From Coprenecus sp902388455 (lineage in GTDB: Bacteria; Bacteroidota; Bacteroidia; Bacteroidales; UBA932), in NCBI GenBank assembly GCA_963931615.1, contig OZ007032.1, positions 496,001-560,000 of the forward strand: 64,000 bases of DNA, given 5' to 3'. Positions 8,486 through 17,800 of the stretch are shown one piece after another (the first letter of the stretch is position 1; every line of letters starts with the position of its first letter). Below the pieces are notes generated by a model that was not told the DNA's origin, searched no databases, and saw only the letters and a program-made list of their open reading frames with translations. Position numbers and translations under genes: made by a program.

Positions 8486-9426
8486 TTCTCTTCTTTGGCG
8501 ACAGTATTGACCGGCTTGAAGTCGGGGGTGATGAGTCGGGATATGCGCTTGAGGTCTGATTTCAGGAAGCCGGGCCCTTTTTTGGGTGTGAGCCTGTGCC
8601 GCTTCCAGTAGAGCAGCTCGTATGTGTCCGCGCTGATAATCATTTTGTAGCAGAAAGCCTTGCCGTAGATTTCAGACGGAGCGACAACCAGGGATACCAT
8701 AGTCCTCGGCGTGCCTTCAGTCAATGCTTTGTCTATGTCATCCTGCGGGACTTCGTCAGCCCGTCCCCGGAACATACGCTCGAACTCCTGCATGGCCGGC
8801 CGGTAAGCCAGGTCCCCTTTGCGGAAGAGGACTTTGGTACTGCGGCTTTTCTCGAAAGCTCCTGTCTGGATTGCGCCGTTCTTGAACGGGTAAATCCTGC
8901 CGTCGACTATTTTCTGCAGATAGTTCTGAATGATATTCATGTAAGCCGGCAGGTAAGAGTATATGCGGTCGCTGTTGTCATTCTCAGGGAAAAGAGGAAG
9001 TGCTATGAGTTCCGGCATGGCGGAAATATCGTCTGATGCCTTTTCATTACCTTTAAGAAAGCATACAAACTCCATTGCGGGGTCGTTTTCGCTGCGGTGC
9101 ATTTTGTCCAGTCGCATCAGAAAGTAGTAATTGGTGTCGGTCTTGATACGGTCAAACTCTTCGTAGTCGCAGAACTCGAAGGGGGAGATGTTCCAGCTCT
9201 TCTCAACTGCACTCTTGAAAATCAGGTCTGTCATAGAATTGTCTCCGGCTATGACTACTTTGGTCATCCGGGCCGGTAAGTCTCCGTAATATTCTCTGCC
9301 GGACTCGACTTTCTGGTTCTCGAACTGTTTGATCTCCATGTCGGGACGGGTCTCCTGTGCTGTCACGGGGAGGGCTGCGAGCAGGGGCAGCAGGAATGCA
9401 AAGATTCTTTTCATTTCAGAGTTCAT
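8482..9426 (-). CDS. Conserved exported protein of unknown function
   Basis: A 314-residue protein not assigned to a characterised family. The start is at 9426 (MNSEMKRIFAFLL) or at the internal ATG at 9414 (MKRIFAFLL); both lead into a signal peptide with likely cleavage after PVTAQ. The mature part is soluble and acidic/polar with no membrane segment, no cysteine cluster and no catalytic motif that can be recognised. Its stop overlaps the start of the M16 protease by 4 bp, so the two are co-translated. A promoter box TACTTTTG (9446-9439) is placed 12 nt before the start, in the region shared with divergent cmk. Confidence 0.75.
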   Translation of the reverse strand: MNSEMKRIFAFLLPLLAALPVTAQETRPDMEIKQFENQKVESGREYYGDLPARMTKVVIAGDNSMTDLIFKSAVEKSWNISPFEFCDYEEFDRIKTDTNYYFLMRLDKMHRSENDPAMEFVCFLKGNEKASDDISAMPELIALPLFPENDNSDRIYSYLPAYMNIIQNYLQKIVDGRIYPFKNGAIQTGAFEKSRSTKVLFRKGDLAYRPAMQEFERMFRGRADEVPQDDIDKALTEGTPRTMVSLVVAPSEIYGKAFCYKMIISADTYELLYWKRHRLTPKKGPGFLKSDLKRISRLITPDFKPVNTVAKEEK

Positions 9427-9438
9427 ATTAAATTTCTG

Positions 9439-9467
9439 CAAAAGTAGATAAAATATGTGTATTTTTG
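9439..9467. promoter_or_regulatory. Back-to-back promoter boxes of the exported-protein gene and cmk
   Basis: Reverse strand TACTTTTG (9446-9439) serves the exported protein; forward strand TATTTTTG (9460-9467) serves cmk and ends only 5 nt before the cmk ATG. Both match TAnnTTTG exactly. Confidence 0.55.
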
Positions 9468-9472
9468 TACTT

Positions 9473-10186
9473 ATGACTTCACCTATTATCATAGCCGTCG
9501 ACGGTTACTCTTCCACGGGAAAGAGCACATTCGCCAAAGCTATAGCGAAAGAGCTGGGCTACATATACATTGATACCGGAGCCATGTACCGGGCCGTAAC
9601 CCTTCTGGCTCTTAGGAATGGACTTGTATCCAAAAATAATACCATAGAACCGGACAGCCTGAGTGAAATGCTGTCCCGAGGCTCCTGTCCGGTGGATATA
9701 TCATTCAGAACATCAGGTCCGGGCGGAGCCAGTGAAACCTGGCTGAACGGGGAAAATGTAGAGCGGGATATCCGTACTCTCGGGATTTCCAAAGTGGTGA
9801 GCTATGTGGCCGCTGTTCCGGCTGTGCGTCACTATGTCGACAGACGTCTGAGGGAGATAGGCTCCCGAAAAGGGGTCGTTATGGACGGTCGTGATATAGG
9901 AACTGCCGTATTTCCGGATGCGGAACTAAAGATATTCATGACGGCGAGGCCGGAGGTGCGGGCCAGGCGCCGTTTTGACGAAATGTGCTCCAATGGACAG
10001 CATCCTTCGTATGAGGAGGTTCTCAGCAATATCAAGGAACGGGATTATATGGACGAACACCGGCAGACAGCACCCCTGGCCCGTGCTGCTGATGCAGTTC
10101 TGTTGGACAACAGCGATATGAGCGTAGAGGACCAGATTCTGTGGTTCAAGGACTTATTAATGCGGAGGCATCTATGCGGGTACTGA
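9473..10186 (+). CDS. cmk: (d)CMP kinase
   Basis: Cytidylate kinase phosphorylates CMP and dCMP with ATP. The 237-residue reading from 9473 (MTSPIIIAVDG) is taken over an ATG 18 bp upstream because the family starts a few residues before the P-loop DGYSSTGKST (residues 10-19). Other motifs: YIDTGAMYRAVT, VVMDGRDIGTAVFPDA (CMP-binding GRDIGT) and the LID arginines in RARRRFDEM. The last 13 bp overlap ispH, suggesting translational coupling. It is headed by a near-abutting promoter box. Confidence 0.96.
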   Translation: MTSPIIIAVDGYSSTGKSTFAKAIAKELGYIYIDTGAMYRAVTLLALRNGLVSKNNTIEPDSLSEMLSRGSCPVDISFRTSGPGGASETWLNGENVERDIRTLGISKVVSYVAAVPAVRHYVDRRLREIGSRKGVVMDGRDIGTAVFPDAELKIFMTARPEVRARRRFDEMCSNGQHPSYEEVLSNIKERDYMDEHRQTAPLARAADAVLLDNSDMSVEDQILWFKDLLMRRHLCGY

Positions 10187-11088
10187 TAGACGTGGGTTCC
10201 GGCTGCTGCAACGGAGTCGGTCGGGCTATTTCCACTGCGGAACAATATCTGGCAGATCACGATGTACTTTATTCTTTAGGTGCAATAGTGCATAATGATG
10301 CGGAGATTCAGCGCTTGGCCGGTCTGGGTCTACGGACGGTCGGGTATGCTGATTTACCCTCCCTCCGTGGATCGACTGTGCTCATACGGGCTCATGGAGA
10401 ACCGCCTTCCACATATGCCCTCGCGCGTAAGTCCGGTGTCTCTCTGATAGACTGCACGTGCCCTGTGGTCCTGGCCTTGCAGAAGAGGATTGCCTCCAAG
10501 TATGCGGAGTTGTCTTCGCGTGGAGGTCAGGTGCTGATTTTTGGAAAACGCGGTCATGCTGAGGTCAATGGCCTGGTGGGGCAGACGGATGGTCATGCAG
10601 TAGTGGTTGAGAATATGGAAGACCTGGAAGCAAAGCTGGACTCCGGTGTTGTCAATCCGTCCTGTCCTCTGGCGCTTTTTTCTCAGACCACCAAGGATCC
10701 CGAGGAATTCACCGCTCTGGCAGCCAGGTTGAGGAAGGAGGTCGGGACTGTTGCGGACGGAACAACATATTCAGGACAATCCTGTTCGGGCGGCCGTGTG
10801 GAGGTGTATGATACTATCTGCCGGCATGTCTCTTCCCGTCACAAGGCTCTGAAGGCATTCGCCGCTGCCTGCTCGGTCATCATCTTCGTCTGCGGCCGTG
10901 AAAGCTCCAACGGCAAGGTCCTCTTCGAACTGTGCCGCTCGGTCAATTCCCGTTCTTACAAAGTCGAGAGCGCTGATGAGCTTCCGGCCGGAATCTTCTG
11001 TCCCGATGACACCGTAGGCATCTGCGGAGCCACTTCCACTACCCGCTGGCAGCTTGAGAAGGTAGCTGCGGCGATTTCCCGCTTATAA
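10174..11088 (+). CDS. ispH: 4-hydroxy-3-methylbut-2-enyl diphosphate reductase IspH
   Basis: Last enzyme of the MEP isoprenoid pathway; reduces HMBPP to IPP and DMAPP using a [4Fe-4S] cluster. The start at 10174 (MRVLIDVGSGCCNGV) gives 304 residues. The three cluster cysteines are C12 (CNGV), C96 (DCTCPVV) and C216 (TICRHVSS), and substrate-contacting H40 and H74 (RAHGE) are present. It overlaps cmk by 13 bp. The gene ends 12 bp from the convergent lptB without a visible terminator. Confidence 0.95.
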   Translation: MRVLIDVGSGCCNGVGRAISTAEQYLADHDVLYSLGAIVHNDAEIQRLAGLGLRTVGYADLPSLRGSTVLIRAHGEPPSTYALARKSGVSLIDCTCPVVLALQKRIASKYAELSSRGGQVLIFGKRGHAEVNGLVGQTDGHAVVVENMEDLEAKLDSGVVNPSCPLALFSQTTKDPEEFTALAARLRKEVGTVADGTTYSGQSCSGGRVEVYDTICRHVSSRHKALKAFAAACSVIIFVCGRESSNGKVLFELCRSVNSRSYKVESADELPAGIFCPDDTVGICGATSTTRWQLEKVAAAISRL

Positions 11089-11100
11089 TGTGCTGAGGAG

Positions 11101-11847
11101 TTAATCGCGCGGTCGCAGGACGGCTTTTCGAAGTTCGAAGTTCTGGCCGAGGTATTTCTTGCGGACTTCCGGGTTTGAGGCGAGATCCTCGGCGGTACCG
11201 CTCTCGAGTATGCTGCCTTCGTAGAGGAGGTAGGCGCGGTCTGTGATGGCCAGGGTCTCGTGGACGTTGTGGTCTGTGATGATGATGCCGATATTCTTGG
11301 TCTTGAGCTTGGCGATGATGTGCTGGATGTCCTCGACCGCTATTGGGTCTACACCTGCGAAAGGCTCGTCCAGGAGGATGAACTTGGGGTCGATGGCCAG
11401 GGCCCGTGCTATCTCGCAGCGGCGGCGCTCGCCTCCGGAGAGCTGGATACCGTAGCTCTTGCGTACCTTGGCGAGACCGAACTCATCGATCAGGGACTCC
11501 AGGCGGTCGCGTCTCTCCTTCTTGGTGAACTTGGAGAATTCCATGACGGACATGATGTTGTTTTCGACCGACATCTTGCGGAAGACTGAGGCCTCCTGGG
11601 CCAGGTAGCCGAGGCCCTTCTGGGCGCGGCGGTACATCGGCAGGTCGGTGATCTCCTCGTCGTCCAGGAAGATGTGCCCGTCATTGGGCTTGATAAGGCC
11701 GGTGATCATGTAGAAGCTTGTGGTCTTGCCGGCCCCGTTTGGACCGAGCAGACCCACTATCTCGCCCTGCTCGACGTTGATGGATACGCCTTTTACGACT
11801 GTGCGGGCTCCGTATTTTTTTACCAGGTTCTCGCTGTAGAGTTTCAT
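11101..11847 (-). CDS. lptB: LPS export ABC transporter ATP-binding protein LptB
   Basis: ATPase that powers LPS extraction from the inner membrane by the LptB2FGC complex. The 248 residues show Walker A GPNGAGKT (about residues 35-42), the Q-loop YLAQEASVFRKMSV that is typical of LptB, the signature LSGGERRRCEIARAL, Walker B FILLDEPFAGVD and the switch histidine in ITDHNVHETL. It is 20 bp downstream of dnaX on the same strand. No lptF/lptG gene is in the window. Confidence 0.94.
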   Translation of the reverse strand: MKLYSENLVKKYGARTVVKGVSINVEQGEIVGLLGPNGAGKTTSFYMITGLIKPNDGHIFLDDEEITDLPMYRRAQKGLGYLAQEASVFRKMSVENNIMSVMEFSKFTKKERRDRLESLIDEFGLAKVRKSYGIQLSGGERRRCEIARALAIDPKFILLDEPFAGVDPIAVEDIQHIIAKLKTKNIGIIITDHNVHETLAITDRAYLLYEGSILESGTAEDLASNPEVRKKYLGQNFELRKAVLRPRD

Positions 11848-11867
11848 TGTCGGAAATGTATTCTATG

Positions 11868-13637
11868 TTATTTGACGTCCAGTCCCAGGTCCTTGACCAG
11901 TTCGTTCAGCTCAGGCTGCTTGGCTGCCAGAAACTTGGCTTTGTCCACCGGCATGTATGGAGTGGTGTCCTTATGCCCGGAGGGGGATTCGTAGATCTGG
12001 ACGTCTATTTTTACTTTACTGTTTCTCAATTCCTTGCGTAGTGCCGCTTCCATCCTTGTGAGGGCTTTCTCCCGGATCCATTCCTGCTGGGCGCTGTTGC
12101 TCACGAAGAATGTCAGTACGGTGGTCTCAATATCTATGCCGGGACTGCGGTGGAGCATGGCGGTGGCCAGGGAGCTGCGGCCCGAGGACTTCTCCCGGTC
12201 GGCCAGGGCCTGCCAGGCGTTCATCATGGATTCGAAGGTCAGAGGCTCGTCGGTCAGGGCGGCTGCATCTGCGGCGGCACCTGTGGCACTTTGTTGCTCT
12301 GCTCGGGATATCAGGTTCTTCAGGGACAATCCGGGGAGTTTCGCTGTGGGTTGTGACTGGGCCGGATGTTGCGGAATCTTCGTGGGTGCCGGTTCTGGGA
12401 CCTGTTCAGGAACTGGTTCTGGTGCTGAGGAAACTGGCTGGGGGGGCCGGTCTGCTGATGCGGCTGCCGTGGTTGTCGCCTGTGCCGGTGGTGCAGGCTG
12501 TTGTGCGGCGGTCTGCGGTGCTGCCGGCTGAGGCTGCAGGGCCGCGGCCGCCTTCTCCGCCAGCCGCATCAGGGCGAACTCGATGAGCAGCCGCTGGTTG
12601 CCGCTCTGACGGTAGGACGCCTCGCATGACATTGTAATATTGAGCGAGGAGAAGATGAACTGGACGGAGCACCTTGCCGCCTGTTCCCGGTACCGCTCGA
12701 TGAGCGAGGGAGGCAGCGACAGCAGGGCCGAGCCGTGGGAGTTCTTGCATACCAGCAGATCCCGGAGGTGGGAGCTCAGGCCCGATACGAAGTAGAGGGC
12801 ATTGAACCCCTTTGAGAGAATCTCGTCCAGGAGCAGGAGGGAGGAGGTGTAGTCTCCCGAGAGCGAATTGTCTATTATTTTGAAATAATACTCGTAGTCC
12901 AGGACGTTGAGGTCGCGGATGACGTCCTCGTAGCGGACTTCCTTCCCGCAGAAGGCCACTATCTGGTCAAATATCGTGAGGGCGTCCCTCATGGCCCCGT
13001 CGGCCTTGACGGCGATGACGTGCAGGCTCTCGCTGTCTATGGTGATGCCCTCCTTGGAGGCTATGTCCGTGAGGTTGCGCACGATGTCGGGGACGCTGAT
13101 GCGGTTGAAGTCGAAGGTCTGGCAGCGGGAGAGGATGGTCGGCAGTATCTTGTGCTTCTCGGTGGTGGCCAGGATGAAGATGGCGTGGGCGGGCGGTTCC
13201 TCGAGGGTCTTGAGGAAGGCGTTGAAAGCCGCGGACGAGAGCATGTGCACCTCGTCGATGATGTAGACGCTGTACTTGCCGACCTGGGGCGGGATGCGGA
13301 CCATGTCGGTGAGGTTGCGGATGTCGTCCACGGAGTTGTTGGAGGCCGCGTCGAGCTCATGGATGCAGTAGGAGCGGCCCTCGGCGAAGGACAGGCAGGA
13401 CTCGCACTTGCCGCAGGGCTCCATATCGGGGCCCGGGTTGAGGCAGTTGATGGACTTGGCGAATATCCTGGCAGTGGTGGTCTTGCCCACTCCGCGCGGT
13501 CCGCAGAAAAGGTAGGCGTGGGCCAGCTGCCCCCTGATGATGGAGTTCTTCAGGGTCCTGGCGATGTTCTCCTGGCCGATGAGCGACTCGAAAGTGTCGG
13601 GCCGATATTTCCTGGCTGATACTATAAACTGTTCCAT
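11868..13637 (-). CDS. dnaX: DNA polymerase III subunit gamma/tau
   Basis: Clamp loader ATPase of 589 residues. The start at 13637 (MEQFIVSARKYRP) is taken since the family begins at this motif and a promoter box TATCTTTG lies 15 nt upstream (13660-13653). Order: AAA+ domain with Walker A GPRGVGKTTTA, four zinc-binding cysteines in CLNPGPDMEPCGKCESC, Walker B VYIIDEVHML, sensor 1 FILATTEKHKI, the collar domain, then a Pro/Ala/Gln-rich linker (about residues 380-440) and a C-terminal tau-like domain. No slippery heptamer for programmed frameshifting was noticed, so a single long form is likely. Confidence 0.95.
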   Translation of the reverse strand: MEQFIVSARKYRPDTFESLIGQENIARTLKNSIIRGQLAHAYLFCGPRGVGKTTTARIFAKSINCLNPGPDMEPCGKCESCLSFAEGRSYCIHELDAASNNSVDDIRNLTDMVRIPPQVGKYSVYIIDEVHMLSSAAFNAFLKTLEEPPAHAIFILATTEKHKILPTILSRCQTFDFNRISVPDIVRNLTDIASKEGITIDSESLHVIAVKADGAMRDALTIFDQIVAFCGKEVRYEDVIRDLNVLDYEYYFKIIDNSLSGDYTSSLLLLDEILSKGFNALYFVSGLSSHLRDLLVCKNSHGSALLSLPPSLIERYREQAARCSVQFIFSSLNITMSCEASYRQSGNQRLLIEFALMRLAEKAAAALQPQPAAPQTAAQQPAPPAQATTTAAASADRPPQPVSSAPEPVPEQVPEPAPTKIPQHPAQSQPTAKLPGLSLKNLISRAEQQSATGAAADAAALTDEPLTFESMMNAWQALADREKSSGRSSLATAMLHRSPGIDIETTVLTFFVSNSAQQEWIREKALTRMEAALRKELRNSKVKIDVQIYESPSGHKDTTPYMPVDKAKFLAAKQPELNELVKDLGLDVK

Positions 13638-13652
13638 AACTCGAATAACTGC

Positions 13653-13700
13653 CAAAGATACGGAAACTGCCGGAATTCCGGCATTAAAGTTGTATATTTG
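13653..13700. promoter_or_regulatory. Divergent dnaX / response-regulator promoters around a perfect palindrome
   Basis: Promoter boxes TATCTTTG on the reverse strand (13660-13653) and TATATTTG on the forward strand (13693-13700) flank a perfect 16-bp palindrome, TGCCGGAATTCCGGCA, at 13668-13683. Its location about 10 bp from each box fits an operator for a dimeric regulator acting on one or both promoters. Confidence 0.5.
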
Positions 13701-13723
13701 TCGGATTGAAAATCAGAAATGCG

Positions 13724-14881
13724 ATGAAAGTACTTATCATAGACGACGAGCGGAGCATCCGCAACACTCTCAAGGAGATTCTCGAGTTCGAAGGACATCA
13801 GATAACGCTGGCTGAGGACGGAGCGGCAGGGCTGGAGGCGGCATCCGCCGGCAGTTTCGACGTGATATTCTGCGACATCAAGATGCCCGGAATGGACGGA
13901 GTGGAGGTGCTGGACAAGCTCGCCGAGAGCGGCAACGAGACTCCGGTCGTGATGATTTCGGGCCACGGCTCGATAGATACGGCGGTGGAGTGCATCAAGA
14001 AGGGTGCATTCGACTTCATTCAGAAGCCGCTGGACCTGAACAGGATACTGATCACTCTGAAAAATGCTACGGACAAGGGCTCCCTCGTCCGCGAGACCAA
14101 GATCCTCAAGAAGAAGGTCGGCGGGGTGCAGGAGATTATCGGCGAGTCGCCGGCCATCGTCCGTATCAAGAACATGATAGACCGGGTGGCCCCGACCGAC
14201 GCCAGGGTGCTCATCACAGGTGCCAATGGTACCGGAAAAGAACTGGTGGCCAGATGGCTGCACGAGAAGAGCGACAGGGCTTCGATGCCTTTCATCGAGG
14301 TCAACTGCGCGGCCATCCCCAGCGAGCTGATAGAGAGCGAGCTCTTCGGTCACGAGAAGGGCGCCTTCACCGGGGCTCAGAAACAGCATAAGGGCAAGTT
14401 CGAGCAGGCCGACGGCGGCACTCTCTTCCTGGACGAGATAGGCGACATGTCCCTCGCGGCCCAGGCCAAGGTCCTCCGCGTGCTGCAGGAGAACAAGCTG
14501 ACCAAGGTCGGCGGCGACAAGGACATCACCGTGAATGTCAGGGTCGTGGCCGCCACCAACAAGAATCTGAAGGAGGAAATCGAGAAAGGCAACTTCCGCG
14601 AGGACCTCTACCACCGTATCAGCGTCATCGTCATCCGCGTGCCGTCACTGGCCGAGAGAAGGGAAGATATTCCGATGCTTATCGACCATTTTATCAAGCA
14701 GATATCCCAGGAGTCCGGCAAGCCGGTCAAGGAGATAGACGCCGACGCCGTCGAGGAACTCTGCAACCACGCCTGGAGCGGCAACATCCGCGAGCTGCGC
14801 AACGTCGTGGAGCGTCTGCTGATACTTTCCAATGCCCGCATCACTAAGGACGACGTGATGATGTTCGCCCTGCCCAACTAG
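13724..14881 (+). CDS. NtrC-family sigma-54 response regulator without a DNA-binding domain
   Basis: A 385-residue regulator starting at the ATG at 13724 (MKVLIIDDERS), 23 nt after a TATATTTG box. It has a receiver domain (1-120) with the acidic pocket D7/D8 and phospho-acceptor D51 in FCDIKMPG, and an AAA+ domain with Walker A ITGANGTGKE, the sigma-54 contact loop GAFTGA, Walker B GTLFLDEIGD and the arginine finger region REDLYHRI. The chain ends about 25 residues after the AAA+ domain (SNARITKDDVMMFALPN), and the Fis-type helix-turn-helix is absent. The gene is tail-to-tail with a NtrY-like kinase and shares a CTAG at the stop codons. It probably activates sigma-54 RNA polymerase from solution or with low sequence specificity. 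Confidence 0.92.
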   Translation: MKVLIIDDERSIRNTLKEILEFEGHQITLAEDGAAGLEAASAGSFDVIFCDIKMPGMDGVEVLDKLAESGNETPVVMISGHGSIDTAVECIKKGAFDFIQKPLDLNRILITLKNATDKGSLVRETKILKKKVGGVQEIIGESPAIVRIKNMIDRVAPTDARVLITGANGTGKELVARWLHEKSDRASMPFIEVNCAAIPSELIESELFGHEKGAFTGAQKQHKGKFEQADGGTLFLDEIGDMSLAAQAKVLRVLQENKLTKVGGDKDITVNVRVVAATNKNLKEEIEKGNFREDLYHRISVIVIRVPSLAERREDIPMLIDHFIKQISQESGKPVKEIDADAVEELCNHAWSGNIRELRNVVERLLILSNARITKDDVMMFALPN

Positions 14882-17800
14882 GTGTAGTCCTCAGAAACCT
14901 CGGTGTGCATCGGCAGTATTACGGTGAAGTCCGCACCACCCAGTTTCTGCGATTTGGAGTAGTAGATGTCGCCGTGACTTTGGGTGACGATGCTCTTGCA
15001 GATGGCCAGACCGAGGCCGGAACCTTTGGTTTTGGTAGTGAAGTTAGGGCTGAACAGTTTGCCCAGGTTCTCTTCTGAGACACCGCTGCCGTTGTCCTCG
15101 ATGTCTATGCGGTATCGGCCAGTAGACATTATGAGCGTAATGTCTATGATGCCTTGTTCCTTGCTTTCCACTGCCTGGATAGCATTGGTTATCAGATTTA
15201 CGAATGTCCTTGTTATCTGCTCTTTTCTTGCCAGGACGACGGCTTTTTCTACGGTACGGTGGAAATTCATCTGTATGTTGTCCCGGTTGTCGAACAGGAT
15301 TTTCTGTTCTGTGAGAATTTCCACAAGATCGACTTCCGTTTCTTCTTCTTTGTAGAGCTTGGCGAAGCTGGAGAACTCGCTGGCCGTGTTGGACAGGATG
15401 TCTATCTGCTCTATGAGCGAGGAGGCGAGGGCCTCGAAGCGGTCCTGCCATTCTGGTCTGCCCTGCATTTTCATGCGCACGAGATGCTGTATGCTCAGTT
15501 TCATGGGAGTGAGCGGGTTCTTGATCTCATGGGCTATCTGGCGGGCCATCTGGCTCCATGCCTGTTCCCTTTCGCTCTGGGCCAGTTCTTTGGCACTGCG
15601 GTCGAGGTCATCTATCATCTGGTTGTAGGTCTTGACGAGCAGACCCAGCTCATCGTCAGCCTTGTAGTTGATATGCCCTACCTTGTGTGTGATGTCCATG
15701 GCCTGCATGTTGCGGCTGATTTCTTTCAGTGGCCTGGTGATGGAGTTGGACATGGTGATGCCCACGAAGAGGGCTATGATGATGAGCAGCAGATAGAGGT
15801 TGACAATAGCGGCTATAATGGGAGTTGCGTCATACTCGAAGTTGGTGTCGTTGATGAAGAACGGAATGTTGGCGATAGCCAGCAGAATACCTTTCTCATT
15901 ATAAATGGGTGTGTAGAGGGAATAGTAGGACAGCGTCGAGATATGTTCTTCCTGGATGACCTGCATGCGCTTGTTGTAGACGAGTTCGGAGTAGGCCTCC
16001 GAGTTCATCCTGGAACTTGCCAGGTATTCGTTGAATATATCGGGCTTGGTGGTTCTTATCAGTCGTCCGTGCGGATCGAAAAGATTGATGTCAACCTGTG
16101 AATTTTGGGAAACAGCGTTCATCGCGCTGAATACTTCGGCAGTATTGAGGGCATCGTAGTTCTCGGTGGTCCGGGTCATTTTTGTCAGTGCTCCTTGTAC
16201 GGAAAGCATTGCCTCCTCCATCATCATATTGTTGTTCCCGTTGATGTAGCCGATGATTATGACGACACTGCCGATGGCCATGAGGATCAAAGCGCCTACC
16301 ATTGACGCAGTGAGCAGTACTGTCATTTTCATACGGAATGACCGTTTGGGCCGGAACAGTGATTCGCGGTGCCGTTTACGGAAAAGTCTGGGCAGGGCCA
16401 TTATCAGCAGACCGAAGGTCAGCAACACATAGGAGAATGAGATGAGGGTGGGGAAGATGCCTCTGGTCGGCCGGCTGACGGTGATCATGTTAGTACCGGG
16501 AAGCTTGTTTATAAACAGTACGGTCTCATCCAGGAAGTAGTGTGAGAAGCCCTCCTCGAAACTGTAGACGTTGATGGATACCGGGAAATTGTACCTGCCC
16601 TGGTGGCTGGTGAGCCTGCCGTTGTGGTATTTTGCGACGGAGTAAGGGTAACGTACGGTATTGGATGCCGGATTCAGGTTGTCGAGCAGGGCAGACGGAT
16701 AGCCGATGTTGTCCGAACTGGTTTTGGAGTCGATTTCCAGATACAGGTCGTAGCGCATGTTGCCGCGGATGATACTGAAAGCGCCGAGATAGCTGATGCT
16801 GTTGCGGAAATAGTCCAGATAGTAGAATGCCGAACTTTCCGACAGTTTCACTCCGTAGTTGTCAATGATGTCCTTGTAGTAGCTGAAGCAGTTGACAGGA
16901 CCGGAATAGTCTTCTGTCAGAATGCTCTGGTAGCGGTTGCAGACAGCAAGGCGTATATCGTATTCAGAAAGTATGTTGAAGAAATACCGTTCTGCGAGCC
17001 TGTTGAGTATGGTGTTCTCATATTCGGGATTTCCGGTCAGGCGGCGTACCAGAGGATCCGTGATTATGCTCTTCTCTATAGCCTGCAGCTGCATTTCCAG
17101 ACCAAGGTCCCTTTCTATGGCCAGGCGGCCGGTGAGGACGCGGATATTCTCGCACTCTTTTTCGAAACTGAAGACGCCTACGCAAGTTGTAATATAAGCG
17201 GAGGCCAGCAGTACATATCCCAGTATCAGCCGTTTGGAATGCCGTTTGCGCTTGTGCCGGTACAGTCCGCTGGCAGTCGGAACGAATATGTTGAGAAGCA
17301 GGAGCCCGGCCAGGAACAGTAATCCGTACATTATGAATGTTATTATGGTATAGACGGATATGTTGTTGATCTGGAATAGGTCGAAGTTGATGCCCGAGTT
17401 GAGGATGAGAGACCGGAATGTAGTGTGGATGTACGCTCCCAATGCGATGATGGCCAGTCCCAACGAAGCGGTCTTGATGTTGCGTGCCGGTCGGGGAGAG
17501 TTCCAGATGTCTTTGATAATATTTTTACGGGAAGTATAAGTAGCTATGCAGTAAAGCAGTACGAATATGTGGAATACCATGAGAGCTCCGAAGGAATTGA
17601 AATTTCCGTCGGCATACAGCATCGGGGAGAACAGCTCTGTGTCCAGAGGTATGTCCTTTGTCATCATGAAGGAGCATAGCTGCATGATGAAAATCCCTCC
17701 GAGTGAGAAATACAGTGAGACGATGTTTTTATACCGGTTGTGGAAGGACAGAATGGCTATCAGGGCCAGGAGCATGGCTGCCCACCGCATTCCGGACGAT

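Noticed and set aside
12340..12560. Pro/Ala/Gln-rich segment in dnaX as a repeat or a frameshift site
   Set aside because: It is the usual low-complexity linker between gamma and tau domains; no slippery heptamer was noticed and the frame continues.
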